NCBI RefSeq assembly: GCF_018294505.1
Contig: NC_057809.1
Span: 140,342,979-140,406,978, forward strand
Direction of reading: 5' to 3'
Length of the DNA stretch: 64,000 bases
Origin: Triticum aestivum
Lineage: Eukaryota; Streptophyta; Magnoliopsida; Poales; Poaceae
Under the pieces are notes generated by a model, which had not been told where the DNA came from, did no database searches, and saw nothing but the letters and a program-made list of their open reading frames with translations. Shown here one piece after another: positions 33,738-45,816 of this stretch (the first letter of the stretch is position 1; every line of letters begins with the position of its first letter). A program made the translations under genes and the position numbers.

Positions 33738-36700
33738 TGTAACACCCTCGATGTGACTATATCTCCCACGTGTCGAGGCACGACTTAGAGGCATAATCGC
33801 ATTGAAGGCATATGTCGCAAGTTAGGCAATCTTCACAACATCCCATGTAACATATAGATAATAAAAGGGGAGATAACATAGTTGGCTTACACTCGCCACG
33901 TCAATCAAGTACATAAATAACATTACATTATTCAAACACTCATGGCCCGACTACGGCGCCAAAATAAAAGATAACCCAACATGCTACACGGTCCCGATCA
34001 CCCCCAACTGGGCACCACTACTGATCATCAGGAAAGGAAACATAGTATCATTGAGAGTCCTCGTCGAACTCCCACTTGAGCTCAAGCGCGTCACCTGGAG
34101 TGGAATCATCAGGCCCTGCATCTGGTTTAATAGTAATCTGTGAGCCACAGGGACTCAGCAATCTCTCACCCACGCGATCAAGACTATTTAAGCTTATAGG
34201 TAAGGCAAGGTAAATATATGTGGAGCTGCAGCGAGCGACTAGCATATATGGTGGCTATCCTGTTCGCAAAAGAGAGCGAGAAGAGAAGGCAAATCACGAA
34301 CGCATAACTAAAGAGGGCAAACCTGCGGCAAGCATTACTCCAATACCGTGTCCACTTCCCGGACTCCGCCGAGAAGAGGCCATCACGGTAACTCACACTG
34401 TTGATTCATTTAATCAAGTTTTGGTTCAAGTTATCTACAACCGGACATTAACAAATTCCCATCTGCCCATAACCGCGGGCACGGCTTTCGAAAGTTCAAA
34501 TCCCTGCAGGGGAATCCCAACTTAGCCCATGACAAGCTTTCATGGTCAACGAAGGAATAGACCTCCTCCCAAGATGTTCCGATCAGACTCGGTACCTCGG
34601 TTCTTCAAGACACTTCGACAGGTTGAAACAAGACCAGCAACACCGCCCGAATGTGCCGACAAATCCCGATAGGAGCTGCACATATCTCGTTCTCAGTGCA
34701 CACTCAGATGAGCGCTCCATACAACTAAAACCAAACCTCGAGTTTCCCCGAGGGGGCGCTGCACAGGACTCTAGTTTGGACCAATACTCAGAGGAGCACT
34801 GGCCCAGGGGGGCTAAAACAAGATGACCCTCGGGCTCCGTAAACCCAAGGGAAAAAGAGGCTAGGTGGCAAATGGTAAAACCAAGGTTGGGCATTGCTGG
34901 AAAAGCTTTAATCAAGGCGAACTATCAAGGGGTTCCCATTATAACCCAACCGCGTAAGGAACGCAAAATCCGGGAACATAACACCTCTATGATGGAAACT
35001 AGGGGGGCAAGAGTGGAACAAAACACTAGGCGAGAGGCCGAGCCTTCCACCCTTTACCAAGTGTATAGATGCATTAAGATAACAAGATAATATAATGATA
35101 TCCCAACAAGTAAATAAATGTTCCAACAAGGAACGGCCTCCAATCTTCACCTGCAACTAGCAACGCTATAAGAGGGGCTGAGCAAAGCGGTAACATAGCC
35201 AATCAATGGTTTGCTAGGACATGGTGGGTTAGAGGTTTGACATGGAAATTTGGGAGGCTTGAAAGCAAGTGGTAGGCATCGTAGCATTGGCATAGCAAAA
35301 GAGCGATCAATCTAGCATAACAAAGATAGTAGTGATTTCGAGGGTATGATCATCTTGCCTGCAAAGTGGTCAGAGTTGACTGGATCCTCGAAAGCAAACT
35401 CAACGGGCTCCTCGTTAGCGAAATCGTCTCCCGGCTCTACCCAAACAAGACAAACAAGCAACAAGGACACAATCAACCACGTGCAAGGATCAAACAATAG
35501 GATGCAAGGATGGTATGCTATGCGGGATGCGATGCGGGATGCATATGCAAGATTTTACAAGGGATGCATGAACCTGGCCTCAACTTGGGAATCCAAGTGT
35601 GCCACTGGAAAGATAAGATGAAATCGCTTGAAAACAATATAAAGAACGCCGGAATCGGAGTTACGGTTTGGAAATGGCAAGCGATTCAAATATGACACCG
35701 GTCTGCGATTTACAGCAAGTAGCCGTCTAAATGCAACGAGATGAAAAATACATGGCAAGATTGCATTCATGATGCTTAACAAAATTCTAGCACTGAGCTA
35801 CGGCCAATTCATCCATTAACAGGTTCAAACAAGCATGGCAAAAATGCATATGGTAAACAGATCTCAGACTTGGTGAAATTAACACTTGTCTGGAATTTCA
35901 GATCAGATAGCACTCTTCGGAGCAACAAAACTATATGCTACAGGACCTGAACATGGCAAAGTAAAGCATGGCATGGGGCTACTCAAAGAGCTTAACAAAA
36001 GTCCCTTAGTGACCTTGAGCCAAAAGGGATCAGAAAATACAATTGCAAGCATGTGAACATGGCAAAAACATAATCAGTTCTCAGACATAGTGAAAACTGG
36101 AGCATGCTGAAACAGATATCAAGTAGGCATGTTTACGAGCTCGATGCACTCACTACGGAGCAAGTCATGACAAGCTAAGCATACACCCATCAATAATACA
36201 CAAAATTCAAGCTATACATGGCAAGAACAATAGCATAGCATGCACGGATCAACTACAACATCATCGGCAAAATCGCTAACAAGTAGACAATCTGCCCAGA
36301 TTCACGAAGTAGCAAAAGTAGAGCTCGATTGACTCAAGCTAGGGTGCTCCATAATTGCAAACAAATACATGGATGGATAGACCTCTACAAGATTAACAAA
36401 ACATCCTTACTGACCATCCTCAAAAGAGGCACGGATCACTAGTAAACAACATGAACATATGGCCATATGAAATAAACAGCTCAAGGACTTAGTGGAAATG
36501 CTAAGTCCCTGAAAACAGCATTACCAAGTGCCTCACTTTGCAAGCTTGTGCTAGTCACCACACACATCACAAAAATACATGGGTTGCACCTCTGGAAAGA
36601 TGGCAAAACCCTTAACAAAACATATGTAGAGCTCATGGGCATATCATGCACACATCAATCATGGCAAAAATGACAAATATCTAAATGGAGCAGTAGATCT

Positions 36701-37940
36701 GACAAATATCTCAATTAGCACTCTTCTAACAGCATTTCGGGCATCAAGATGAACTCAAATGAAAATGATGCAATGGAATGAAATGATGTACTCTCTGAGA
36801 TGAACATTTTGATATGCTATATGCCCAAAACAGAGCTACGGATGATGAGTTACAGTATGACGAACATAGCAAAATAATTAGGGGAGAGAGGGAAAAGTCA
36901 ACCGAGAACGGATCTAGGGTTTGTTCGGTTCTAGATCGGCTCGGTCCGCGAACCGAGGAGATTGCCGGAGCTATTCCTGGGGGCGCCGGAGGGAAGTGGG
37001 GCGTCGCCGGACTGGTGAGGGAGCGGCCGGATCCGGCCGGGCTCCGGTCGCCGGAGGGAAGCGGTGGCGGGGCAGAGCAGTGAAGGGGCCGGCGTGCGGC
37101 GAAGGTGGCCTTGGGCGGCGGAGGCGCGGAGCGGCCCGGCAATGGCGGCGCGGTGGCTGAGGTGGCCGGCGGCGGCCGTTGTCCGGGAAGAGGCGCGCGG
37201 GAGCCGGGCCGGGAGGGCCTCCCGCGGGCTCGCTGGGCCGGTGGTGCGGGGGCGGCGGCGCCTACCACGTGGCGCGTCGGGAGAGGCGGCGGCGGATCGG
37301 GCGGACACGTCCGGTTGCGGCCGGACGTGTCCGATGGCGGCGGAGTTGATTTTTTTAGGGTTAGGGAAAGAGGAGATCCGGGAATTTTCGAGGAGGGCCT
37401 ATTTATAGGCATAGGAAGAGCTAGGAGAGTCCAAATGAGGTGCGGTTTTCGGCCACGCGATCGTGATCGAACGCTCTAGATGATGGAGAGGGTTTTGGTG
37501 GGTTTTGGGCCAAATTGGAGGGGTGTTGGGCTGCAACACACACGAGGCCTTTTCGGTCCCTCGGTTAACCGTTAGAGTATCAAACGAAGTCCAAATGGTA
37601 CAAAACTTGACAGGCGGTCTACCGGTAGTAAACCAAGGCTGCTTGGCAAGTCTCGGTCCAATCCGGAAATGTTTAATCCCCACACACAAAAGAAAGCTAG
37701 AAATGAGCACCGGAGGAGAACGAAGCGCCGGAATGCAAAACGGACAACGGGGAAAATGCTCGAATGCATGAGATGAACACATATGCAAATGCAATGCAAA
37801 TGATGACATGATATGAGATGCATGACAACAATAAAAACACATGGAGACAAAGACCCGAACCCGAGAAAATAAAATAACTTAACGCCGGAAACGGCAAGAG
37901 TTGGAATACATTTTGGGAAAGTCATATCCGGGGTGTTACA
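33738..37940 (-). repeat. 5' LTR of Tekay-like element
   Basis: This 4203-bp uninterrupted copy gives the pre-insertion sequence for the split LTR, showing CAGATGAGCGCTCCATACAA intact at about 34706. A TATA box on the minus strand lies at 37400-37407. The two LTRs differ by small indels, one around 35743 compared with 29390. Confidence 0.9.
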
Positions 37941-37945
37941 AGCCC

Positions 37946-38719
37946 CGGCCGCCGAACAACTGTGGACAGAAGGGTTTTCCCCCACAAGTGCAGACGGTGA
38001 ACATGATATACGCAACCCATGTCCCCAAAAGGGAGCGGAAGCATGCGTTAAGGGACGTATACGCGGTAGAGCCAGTCGCCCCAAAGTTCAACCCATGGTC
38101 CACCTGCCCGATCACCTTTGATCGAAGGGACCATCCCACTAGCATCCGTCATGGCAGATTCGCCGCATTGGTTCTAGACCCAATTATTGACGGATTTCAT
38201 CTCACTAGAGTCCTTATGGACGGCGACAGCAGCCTGAACCTGCTTTACCAGGATACAGTGCGGAAAATGGGCATAGATCCCTTGAGGATTAAGCCCACCA
38301 AAACGACCTTGAAAGGCGTAATACCAGGTGCAGAGGCCAACTGCACAGGCTCAGTCACACTTGAAGTGGTCTTCGGATCTCCGGATAATTTCCAAAGCGA
38401 GGAGTTAATCTTCGACATAGTCCCGTTTCGCAGTGGCTACCACGCACTGCTCGTGCGAACCGCATTCGCCAAATTCAATGCGGTACCGCACTACACATAC
38501 CTTAAGATCAAGATGCCAGGCCCTCGTGGAGTAATTACGGTCGATGGAAACACCGAACGCTCCCTCCGAACGGAGGAGCACATGGCGGCCCTTGCAACGG
38601 AAGTACAAAGCAGCCTCTCCAGGCAGTTCTCCAGTCCGGCCATTAAACGTCCGGACACCGTTAAGCGCGCCTGGAGTAACCTACAACAAGACCGCCTGGC
38701 ACGTTCCCAGCAGGCGTAG
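37946..38719 (+). pseudogene. Fatima-like gag-protease, 3' portion (protease domain)
   Basis: This continues exactly the frame cut at 18524 once the insertion and its AGCCC duplication are removed, reading EEP then RPPNNCGQKGFPPQVQTVNM. The retropepsin-like segment is LVLDPIIDGFHLTRVLMDGD followed by SSLNLLYQDTVRKMG. The usual Asp-Gly-Gly-Ser of this family appears as Asp-Gly-Asp-Ser, possibly inactivating. The frame ends at 38719 without reaching reverse transcriptase. Confidence 0.8.
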
Positions 38720-39920
38720 CAATGCGGCCCCAACCCCAACCCTCGCAAAAAGGCGACGCCAGTACTTCGCGTCCATAACTATGCTCTGGAAATACCATGG
38801 GCATATGGGGAGGGGCACCATCATGGCACGCCCAAAACACGGCTTAAACCGCACCAGGGGCTGCCGATTTTTTACTTTTCTCTTATTTCCAGGACTGTAC
38901 TCTTTGGAAGGCCTGTTCGGCAGTTCAATTGCCGCACAAACGATGCAAGGACCAGGGAAGCAGACAAGCCATGCCACATTACGGAAATCCCAAGTGGACT
39001 CTATCACGAGCAGTATACCTGTTTTGCATACTATTCCGCAGCTTGCCCCTGGAGCAGACATGTTAAATAGTCCAACTTTTCGTTTATCGCATTACTTGTA
39101 TCGTTCTGCTTTGATCGCAGCTATTTTAATAAACAATGCATAGCTTTCGTCTATTTTTGCATTACCTTTTTTTTATATATGTTCCTTAACGACATGTTGC
39201 ACCCGTACACGTTGGTACGGCCAAAATACGCCAGGGGCTTTAGTACCCCTCAATATGGTGTGAAAATTCCGAACACTTTAACAAGTGTGGCACCCCGAAC
39301 TTATAGCATTATATGCATCGGCTCTGAATCATGTCTTGGGTCAATAGTTGGGTTTGCCCGGCTCCTACGTTTTGGTGCCTTACGTTCCGCTATATCGGCT
39401 AAGGTAGCACTAGGAGAACCAGTGCGATTGTGCGCCGGTTGAGCTGGGTCGAGCACCTCACTGGAGAAAGCTAAAACTGACTGTCATGATGAAGCGTGAG
39501 CTGGTCGCAGTTCGAGGGGTTTTTCGAGTCCCTAAAGACTTATGCCACTTAGGGCGAGGAGCCGGCTCTGTCCGGCCAAGGCGTGGATAGCGCCCCAAAC
39601 TCGGTCTTCCGAATACTAGGGGCTTCGCCAAAATTTAAAATTATAGAATTCTATGGCTAAGTGAGAGTGTTCACGCATTATAGTCCGATTGCCTTGTTCG
39701 TTGGGCTGAGCGCCTCCCTCGAAGGACCCAAACATGGGAAAAAGAGCGCCCAGGTTCATCCCCGAACACCCCAGCACTAGCGGCACGGGGGCAGAAGCCG
39801 ACGACTCGCCATCTCTCAGTATTGATAAACAGCCGCACATAAGGTAATATTTTAAATTCCAACGGCATTGCTTAGCGCATATGAACAAGTTTTCAGCGCA
39901 CAAGATAACACGAGCGGGTT
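38720..39920. other. Non-coding interior of Fatima-like element, RT and integrase absent
   Basis: No frame with RT (YVDD/FIDD), RNase H or integrase motifs is found on either strand. Short purine-rich stretches and AT runs are present. This is where a complete gypsy element would carry more than 2 kb of pol. Confidence 0.65.
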
Positions 39921-42900
39921 TTACTCAAAAAATACATCCTTGGTACATTCATCCGCAACAAGGCAGGCACCCTTCAGAACATCCTTATAATAATTCTCGG
40001 GCTTGCGATGCTCTTTCCCCGGCGGTGGCCCGTCCTTCACAAGCTTCTCCGCATCCAGCTTGCCCCAGTGCACCTTAGCATGGGCAAGGGCCCTACGGGC
40101 ACCTTCAATGCAGACGGAGCGCTTGATGTCTTCAAGCCTTGGACAGGCCTCCACCAACCGCCGCACCATCCCGAAATAGCTCCCAGGCAGAGCCTCTCCA
40201 GGCCACAACCAAACTATGAGGCCCTTCATGGCCTGTTCGGCAGCCTTGTGGAGCTCGACCAGTTGCTTCAGCTGGTCGCTTAGGGGCATGGGGTGTCTGG
40301 CCTCATCATACTGAGACAAGAACACCTTCTCCGTCGAGCTGCCCTCCTCGGCTCGATCGAATGCGGCGGCATCGGATACACTCCGGGGAAGATCTGCGAA
40401 CGCTCCTGGAGAACTCCGGATTCGGGTAAGTAACAGGTAACTCACGTTCATGTGTTTGCTTTGCATAAAGAATGCCTTACCCGCTGCTATCTTCTTCACC
40501 TCATCCAACTCCTGGAGGGTCTTCTGGGATTTGGCCTTGGCAGATTTGGCATTTTCAATAGCCACCGCAAGCTCAGACGCTTGCGTCTTCGAGTCACGCT
40601 CCAAATTCTCATGTTTTTCCATGAGATCCTGGAGCTCTTGCCGCACCTTTCCAACCTCGGCCTCATACTTCTCCCGCTCGGTGCGCTCCGAGGCCAAATT
40701 CTTCTCGGCCTCGTCCAGCGCTTGCTTAAGGGTCGCCACCTCAGACGTGGCCCCTACTATAGCCATGATAATCCTGTCATTTTTTGCAATTGCACCTTAT
40801 ATATATATATATATATTTTAATAAGGTATTTCTTACCTTCATTGTCCTCGAGCTGCTTCTTGGCATGCTCGAGCTATTGCTCGGACCTTTCGAGGTCCTG
40901 CTCTAGCGTGTCCACTTCCGCAGTCAGTGCGGCGGACGCAAGCAGGGTAGCCTGCACATGCATATTGACTCATTTTTGTTAGACTCCTGCGAATTTTCTT
41001 TGTCCTCTATTCGGCTTTTCTTCCCGAACGCCAAACAGAGCATCAGGGGCTACTGTCTATGCGGTAATATTATTTACGCATTCTTACTTACCTCAAAGCC
41101 TGTTAAAAGGCTTGTACAAGCTTCAGTCAGTCCGCTCTTGGCGGTCTAAACCTTCTGGATCACCGCACTCATAATAGTGCGGTGCCCCTCATCGATGGAG
41201 GCGCCTTGGAGCACCTCCAACATATTGTCCGGCGCCTCCGGTTGGACGGAGGTCACCGGCACGGCGGGCTTGCTCCTCTTGGAAGGAGGTCCCCCGCCGG
41301 ATCCTGGAACCTTTGAAGATTCCGGAGCAGTGTCCGGCCTAGGGCCGGACTTGGAGCCTTGGGGGGTTTCATCCCCTTTACTCCTGGAGTCCGGGAGGTC
41401 GCCTTGCGGTGCCTCCGGGACCAACCTCCTCCCTGCTTGGAACCTGTTGGGACAACACCTCGGTGTCATCCGTAGGGCGGGGGGAGGAAGCCGTCGAAAG
41501 CGAGTTCACCTCCGACGAGTCTAGTGAGCCGCTCGACGACGCGTCGAGCCGGTCTTTGGGTGGGCTGCATAAGCATATTCGACATAAGGGAAAGCTGTGC
41601 AATAAACGAATACTATGAATTACTTTGGTATCCGGATACTTACGATTTTGCCAGGGGCATGGCCCTGGGCGCCCACTCCTCTCTGCCGTCGTCGGCGTCG
41701 GTGGAGTAGTCTGGAGAAAGGGTTTTCCCCTTCTTGGACCCTTCGGCCTCCCCAGTTGGGGCGGCCTTCCTTTTCTTCCCTTCCCCCGCTGGAGGGGGAG
41801 GGGTCTCTTCTTCCTCCTCCTCATCTTCATGGGAGGAGTGCGCCTCGGATTCGTCGGATGGTGAATCCGACACCTCTGGGCGTCGGGCACTCTTTCGAGT
41901 CCCCATGGCTTTCTTCTTGGCCCTCTTCTCCGGCACCACATAGGGTGCTGGAACCAGCAGCTTCGCCAATTGAGCGTCCGCTGGGCCTTCGGGCAAAGGC
42001 GCCGGACAGTCGATCCGTCCGGACTTCGCCTGCCAATCCTGTCAAAGGTAAGGGAGTTTAGATCCTGCATAGAGTCAAACTATGGAAAACTGATACCCTG
42101 TAAAAGGAAAAAACAGCTTACCGCGAGCGCGTGACGCTGCGCGCTGAATCCATGATCCTCAGTAGCGGATGCGGGAGCCTCAGCGCCCTTGAAAAGCATC
42201 CTCCAGGCATCTTCGTACGTCGTGTCAAAGAGCCCGTTTAGAGTTTGATGCTCCACCGGGTCGAACTCCCACAGATTGAAGGCCCGTCGTTGACATGGGA
42301 GGATCAGGCGGATGAGCATAACCTGGACTACGTTGACAAGCCTGAGCTGCTTGTTCACCAGGGATTGGATGCATGTTTGCAGTCCGGTCACCTCCTTTTG
42401 GTTACCCCACGGCAGGCCCGTCTCCTTCCAGGACGTGAGCCGCGTAGGGGGGCCAGATCGAAACTCAGGGGGTGCGACCCATTCGGCGTCGCGCGGCTCG
42501 GTGACGTAAAACCACCATGATTGCCACCCCTTCAGGGTCTCCACAAAGGAGCCCTCGAGCCATAGGACGTTTGCCATCTTGCCAACCATGGCACTGCCGC
42601 ACTCCGCCTGGCTGCTGCGCACCACCTTCGGCTTGACGTTGAAAGTCTTAAGCCATAGGCCGAAATGGGGGCGGATGCGAAGGAACGCCTCGCACACGAC
42701 GATGAACGCCGAGATGTTGAGGACGAAGTTCGGGGCCAGATCGTGGTGATAGTGCAACTATCCCTAGGTGGTTTTGGTAATTCATAACAACATATAGCTC
42801 ATTGAGCTAATGCTATTCCAAGATGACTATTTCAGGAAAGCTCAATGATTGGCATGGCATGGATGTGAAAGTGGAACCCTCAAAATGCTAAGGACAAAGG

Positions 42901-44730
42901 ATTGGCTCAAGCTCAAAAGCTCAAGACTCTTCATTTTATATTTTAGTGATCCAAGATCACATTGAGTCTTTAGGAAAAGCCAATACTATCAAGGAGGGAT
43001 GAGGTGTTGCTTAATGAGCCTCTTGCTTCATGTGCTTAGTGATATGCTCCAAAACCCTCAACTACATTCCCATATCCACATATGACCTAAACCCTAAGCC
43101 AAACTCGGTCCTACCGATTCTTTCTATCCGGCGCCACCGAGTTTCACTTGTCATAAGCCACTGCCAAATCCTAGCAATTTGGTTCTACCGATAGGGATCT
43201 CAGTCTCATCGAGATGGGATTGCAAACTCTCTGTTTCCCTTTCGTAACTTTTCGGTCTCACCGAAAGAGCGAACCGGTCCCACCGAGATTGCAATGTAAA
43301 CTCCTTGTTTCCCTTTTGTAACTTTTCGGTCTCACCGAAAGAGCAAATCGGTCCCATCGAGTTTGCCTGACGAACTCTCTGGTTAGCTTATTACCAAACT
43401 CGGTCTCACCGAGTTTGTGTAATCGGTCTCACCGAGATTACGTTATGCCCAAACCCTAACCATATCGGTCCTACCGAGTTGCATGTCAGTCCCATCGAAA
43501 ATCTCTAACGGTCACTAGGTTTACCTTTTCGGTCCAACCGAGTTTGTTGATTCGGTCCCACCGAGATTGGAAAACTGTGTGTAACGGTTTGATTTTGTGC
43601 GGAGGCTATATATACCCCTCCACCTCCTCTTCATTTGTGGAGAGAGCCATCAGACTAAGCCTACACTTCCAGCATCCTATTTCCGAGAGAGAACTACCTA
43701 GTCATGTGTTGAGGCCAAGATATTCCATTCCTACCATATGAATCTTGATCTCTAGCCTTCCCCAAGTTGCTTTCCACTCAAACCTTCTTTCCACCAGATC
43801 CAAATCCTATGAGAGAGAGTTGAGTGTTGGGGAGACTATCATTTGAAGCACAAGAGCAAGGATTTCATCATCAACACATCGTTTGTTACTTCTTGGAGAG
43901 TGGTGTCTCCTAGATTGGCTAGGTGTCACTTGGGAGCCTCCGACAAGATTGTGGAGTTGAACCAAGGAGTTTGTAAGGGCAAGGAGATCGCCTACTTCGT
44001 GAAGATCTACCGCTAGTGAGGCAAGTCCTTCATGGGCGATGGCCATGGTGGGATAGACAAGGTTGATACTTCGTGGACCCTTCGTGGGTGGAGCCCTCCG
44101 TGGACTCGTGCGACCATTACCCTTCGTGGGTTGAAGTCTCCATCAACGTGGATGTAGGATAGCACCACCTATCCGAACCACGGGAAAAACATCCGTGTCT
44201 CCAATTGCGTTTGAATTCTCCAAATCCTTCCCTTTACATTCTTGCAAGTTGCATGCTTTACTTTCCGCTGCCAATATACTCTTTGCATGCTGGCTTGAAT
44301 TGTGTGATGATTGCTTGACTTGTCCTACAATAGCTAAAATCTGCCAAGAACTAAAATTGGGAAAAGGTTATGTTTTTATTTGGTCAAGTAGTCTAATCAC
44401 CCCCCCTCTAGACATACTTTCGATCCTACACGTGGAAATCCAGGCCGTAGTAGAACATGAGGCCCCGGACAAATGGATGCAGAGGGAAGCCCAGTCCGCG
44501 GAGGAAATGGGGGAGGAATACCACCCTCTCATGGGGCCTAGGAGTGGGGATGAGCAGCCCCTTTTTGGGAAGCCGATGCCGATATCGCTAGCCAGATATC
44601 CGGCCTTCCTCAGCTTTTTGATGTGTCCCTCCGTGACGGAGGAGACCATCCACTTGCCTCCCACTCCAGACATGACTGGAGAAGGTTGAGGTGGTAGTGC
44701 GGACTTGGGCGCTGGAGCTCGAGTACGCAA
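39921..44730 (-). pseudogene. Spliced antisense gene of Fatima-like element, broken
   Basis: The gene lies opposite to gag. The exons I infer are 44730-44436 and 42746-42122 (one exon split by the solo LTR), 42038-41644, 41564-41093, 40951-40837, 40773-40482 and about 40410-39921. Junctions show GTAAG donors and CAG acceptors. The first exon has the plant putative gypsy-type transposon domain (EGHIKKLRKAGYLASDIG, then APNFVLNISAFIVVCEAFLR). The second encodes an acidic/basic linker with poly-Glu. The fourth and fifth encode coiled coil (EVATLKQALDEAEKNLASER). The last has LKQLVELHKAAEQAMKGLIV and ends DECTKDVFFE. Stops occur at 41146 and 40874, both likely former Gln codons, and there is a frame change within the third exon. 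Its biological role is unknown. Confidence 0.72.
42747..44430 (+). mobile_element. Solo LTR of the Maximus-like family
   Basis: This 1684-bp LTR starts TGATAGTGCAACTATCCC and ends CGATCCTACA. It is flanked by the perfect duplication CGTGG (42742-42746 and 44431-44435) with no internal sequence. It carries its own palindrome array and TATA box. It splits the first exon of the Fatima antisense gene. This is the expected product of recombination between the two LTRs of a full element. Confidence 0.93.
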
Positions 44731-44735
44731 GAATG

Positions 44736-45222
44736 GATAGGCAATGGAGGAAGAAGGCGTGGGTGAAAAGGTGGATCCTTATCCCCTTATATGGATGGAC
44801 GCAACTACGTGTCCCCACCAGCCTCGTAAAACTTGCTTATCTCCAAGTGCCGTATTCTATGGCGCGGTTGGGTTACCCATGCCGTATTGATGAGAATCTC
44901 GGAATAAGGGGACACGATCTCTGGTTTAACAAGACGTGCCAAGGAAACCGCCTCGCGTAACGCGCTAAGATGGGACAGTAAAACGGTTCGAATAAAAGCT
45001 TGGCCGTGGTGTGATGTCACACTACGGAATACGTCAGCAGATTAGATTTGGGTAAATATTATTCTCTCTATGGCAATATGTGGAAACTTATTTTGCAGAG
45101 CTGGACACTACCTTTGTGTTGAAAATCTTCTATGAAGTACTTGGAGGAGGAACCCGCCTTGCAATGCCGAAGACAATTTGCGCGCCGGACTCGTCATCAT
45201 TGAAGCCTGGTTCAGGGGCTAC
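44736..45222 (+). other. 3' non-coding region and PPT of Fatima-like element
   Basis: No convincing coding sequence occurs between the antisense gene start and the 3' LTR. The end (GGTTCAGGGGCTAC) serves as the polypurine-tract position directly before the LTR at 45223. Confidence 0.55.
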
Positions 45223-45703
45223 TGAGGGAGTCCTAGATTAGGGGGTGTTCGGATAGCCGAACTATACCTTCAGCCGAACTCCTGGATTATGAAGATACAA
45301 GATTGAAGACTCCGTCCCGTGTCCGGAAGGGACTTTCCTTGGCGTGGAAGGCAAGCTTGGCGATATGGATGTTCAGATCTCCTACCATTGTAACCGATTC
45401 TATCTAACCCTAACCCTATCCGGTGTCTATATAAACCGGAGGGTTTTAGTCCGTAGGACAACATACACATCAACAATCATACCATAGGCTAGCTTCTAGA
45501 GTTTAGCCTCTCTGATCTCGTGGTAGATCTACTCTTGTACTACCCATATCATCAATATTAATCAAGCAGGACGTAGGGTTTTACCTCCATCGAGAGGGCC
45601 CGAACCTGGGTAAAACTTCATGTCCCTTGCCTCCGGTTACCATCCGGCCTAGACGCACAGTTCGGGACCCCCTACCCGAGATCCGCCGATTTTGACACCG
45701 ACA
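45223..45703 (+). repeat. 3' LTR of Fatima-like element
   Basis: It is 481 bp, the same length as the 5' LTR, starting TGAGGGAGTCCTAGATTAGG. It has a TATA box at 45428-45435. Most differences from the 5' LTR are C/T or G/A transitions. Confidence 0.93.
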
Positions 45704-45816
45704 GGGGAGCTCTTGCTTTTCACATACTTCTCAAAGCGACAATGCTTTTCACTCTTATTATCATTTGTCGAAGCTTTGATCTATATGTTGTCATCAATTA
45801 CCAAAAAGGGGGAGAT

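Larger units (their letters stand above)
18525..37940 (-). mobile_element. Tekay-like chromovirus (gypsy) with 4.2-kb LTRs, third layer
   Basis: It is bounded by the perfect duplication AGCCC (18520-18524 and 37941-37945), inserted within the Fatima gag-protease frame. The element reads on the minus strand: 5' LTR 37940-33738, primer site, a ~2.1-kb interior (33737-31623), and 3' LTR 31622-18525 interrupted by the Angela-type element. The interior has only untranslated leader plus integrase and chromodomain. Gag, protease and RT are deleted. By-eye comparison of the first 981 LTR bases shows roughly 35-40 differences (~4%). Confidence 0.87.
15532..45703 (+). mobile_element. Fatima-like gypsy retrotransposon, second layer
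   Basis: It is bounded by the perfect duplication GGGGA (15527-15531 and 45704-45708). Both LTRs are 481 bp and differ at about 17 positions by eye, ~3.5%. Inside are a plus-strand gag-protease frame interrupted by the Tekay-like element, about 1.2 kb of non-coding sequence where RT and integrase would be expected, and a spliced gene in antisense orientation that carries a Maximus-like solo LTR. The element is a non-autonomous derivative. Downstream antisense genes are known in the Tat/Retand lineage of plant gypsy elements. The Fatima name rests on memory of its LTR and gag. Confidence 0.88.
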
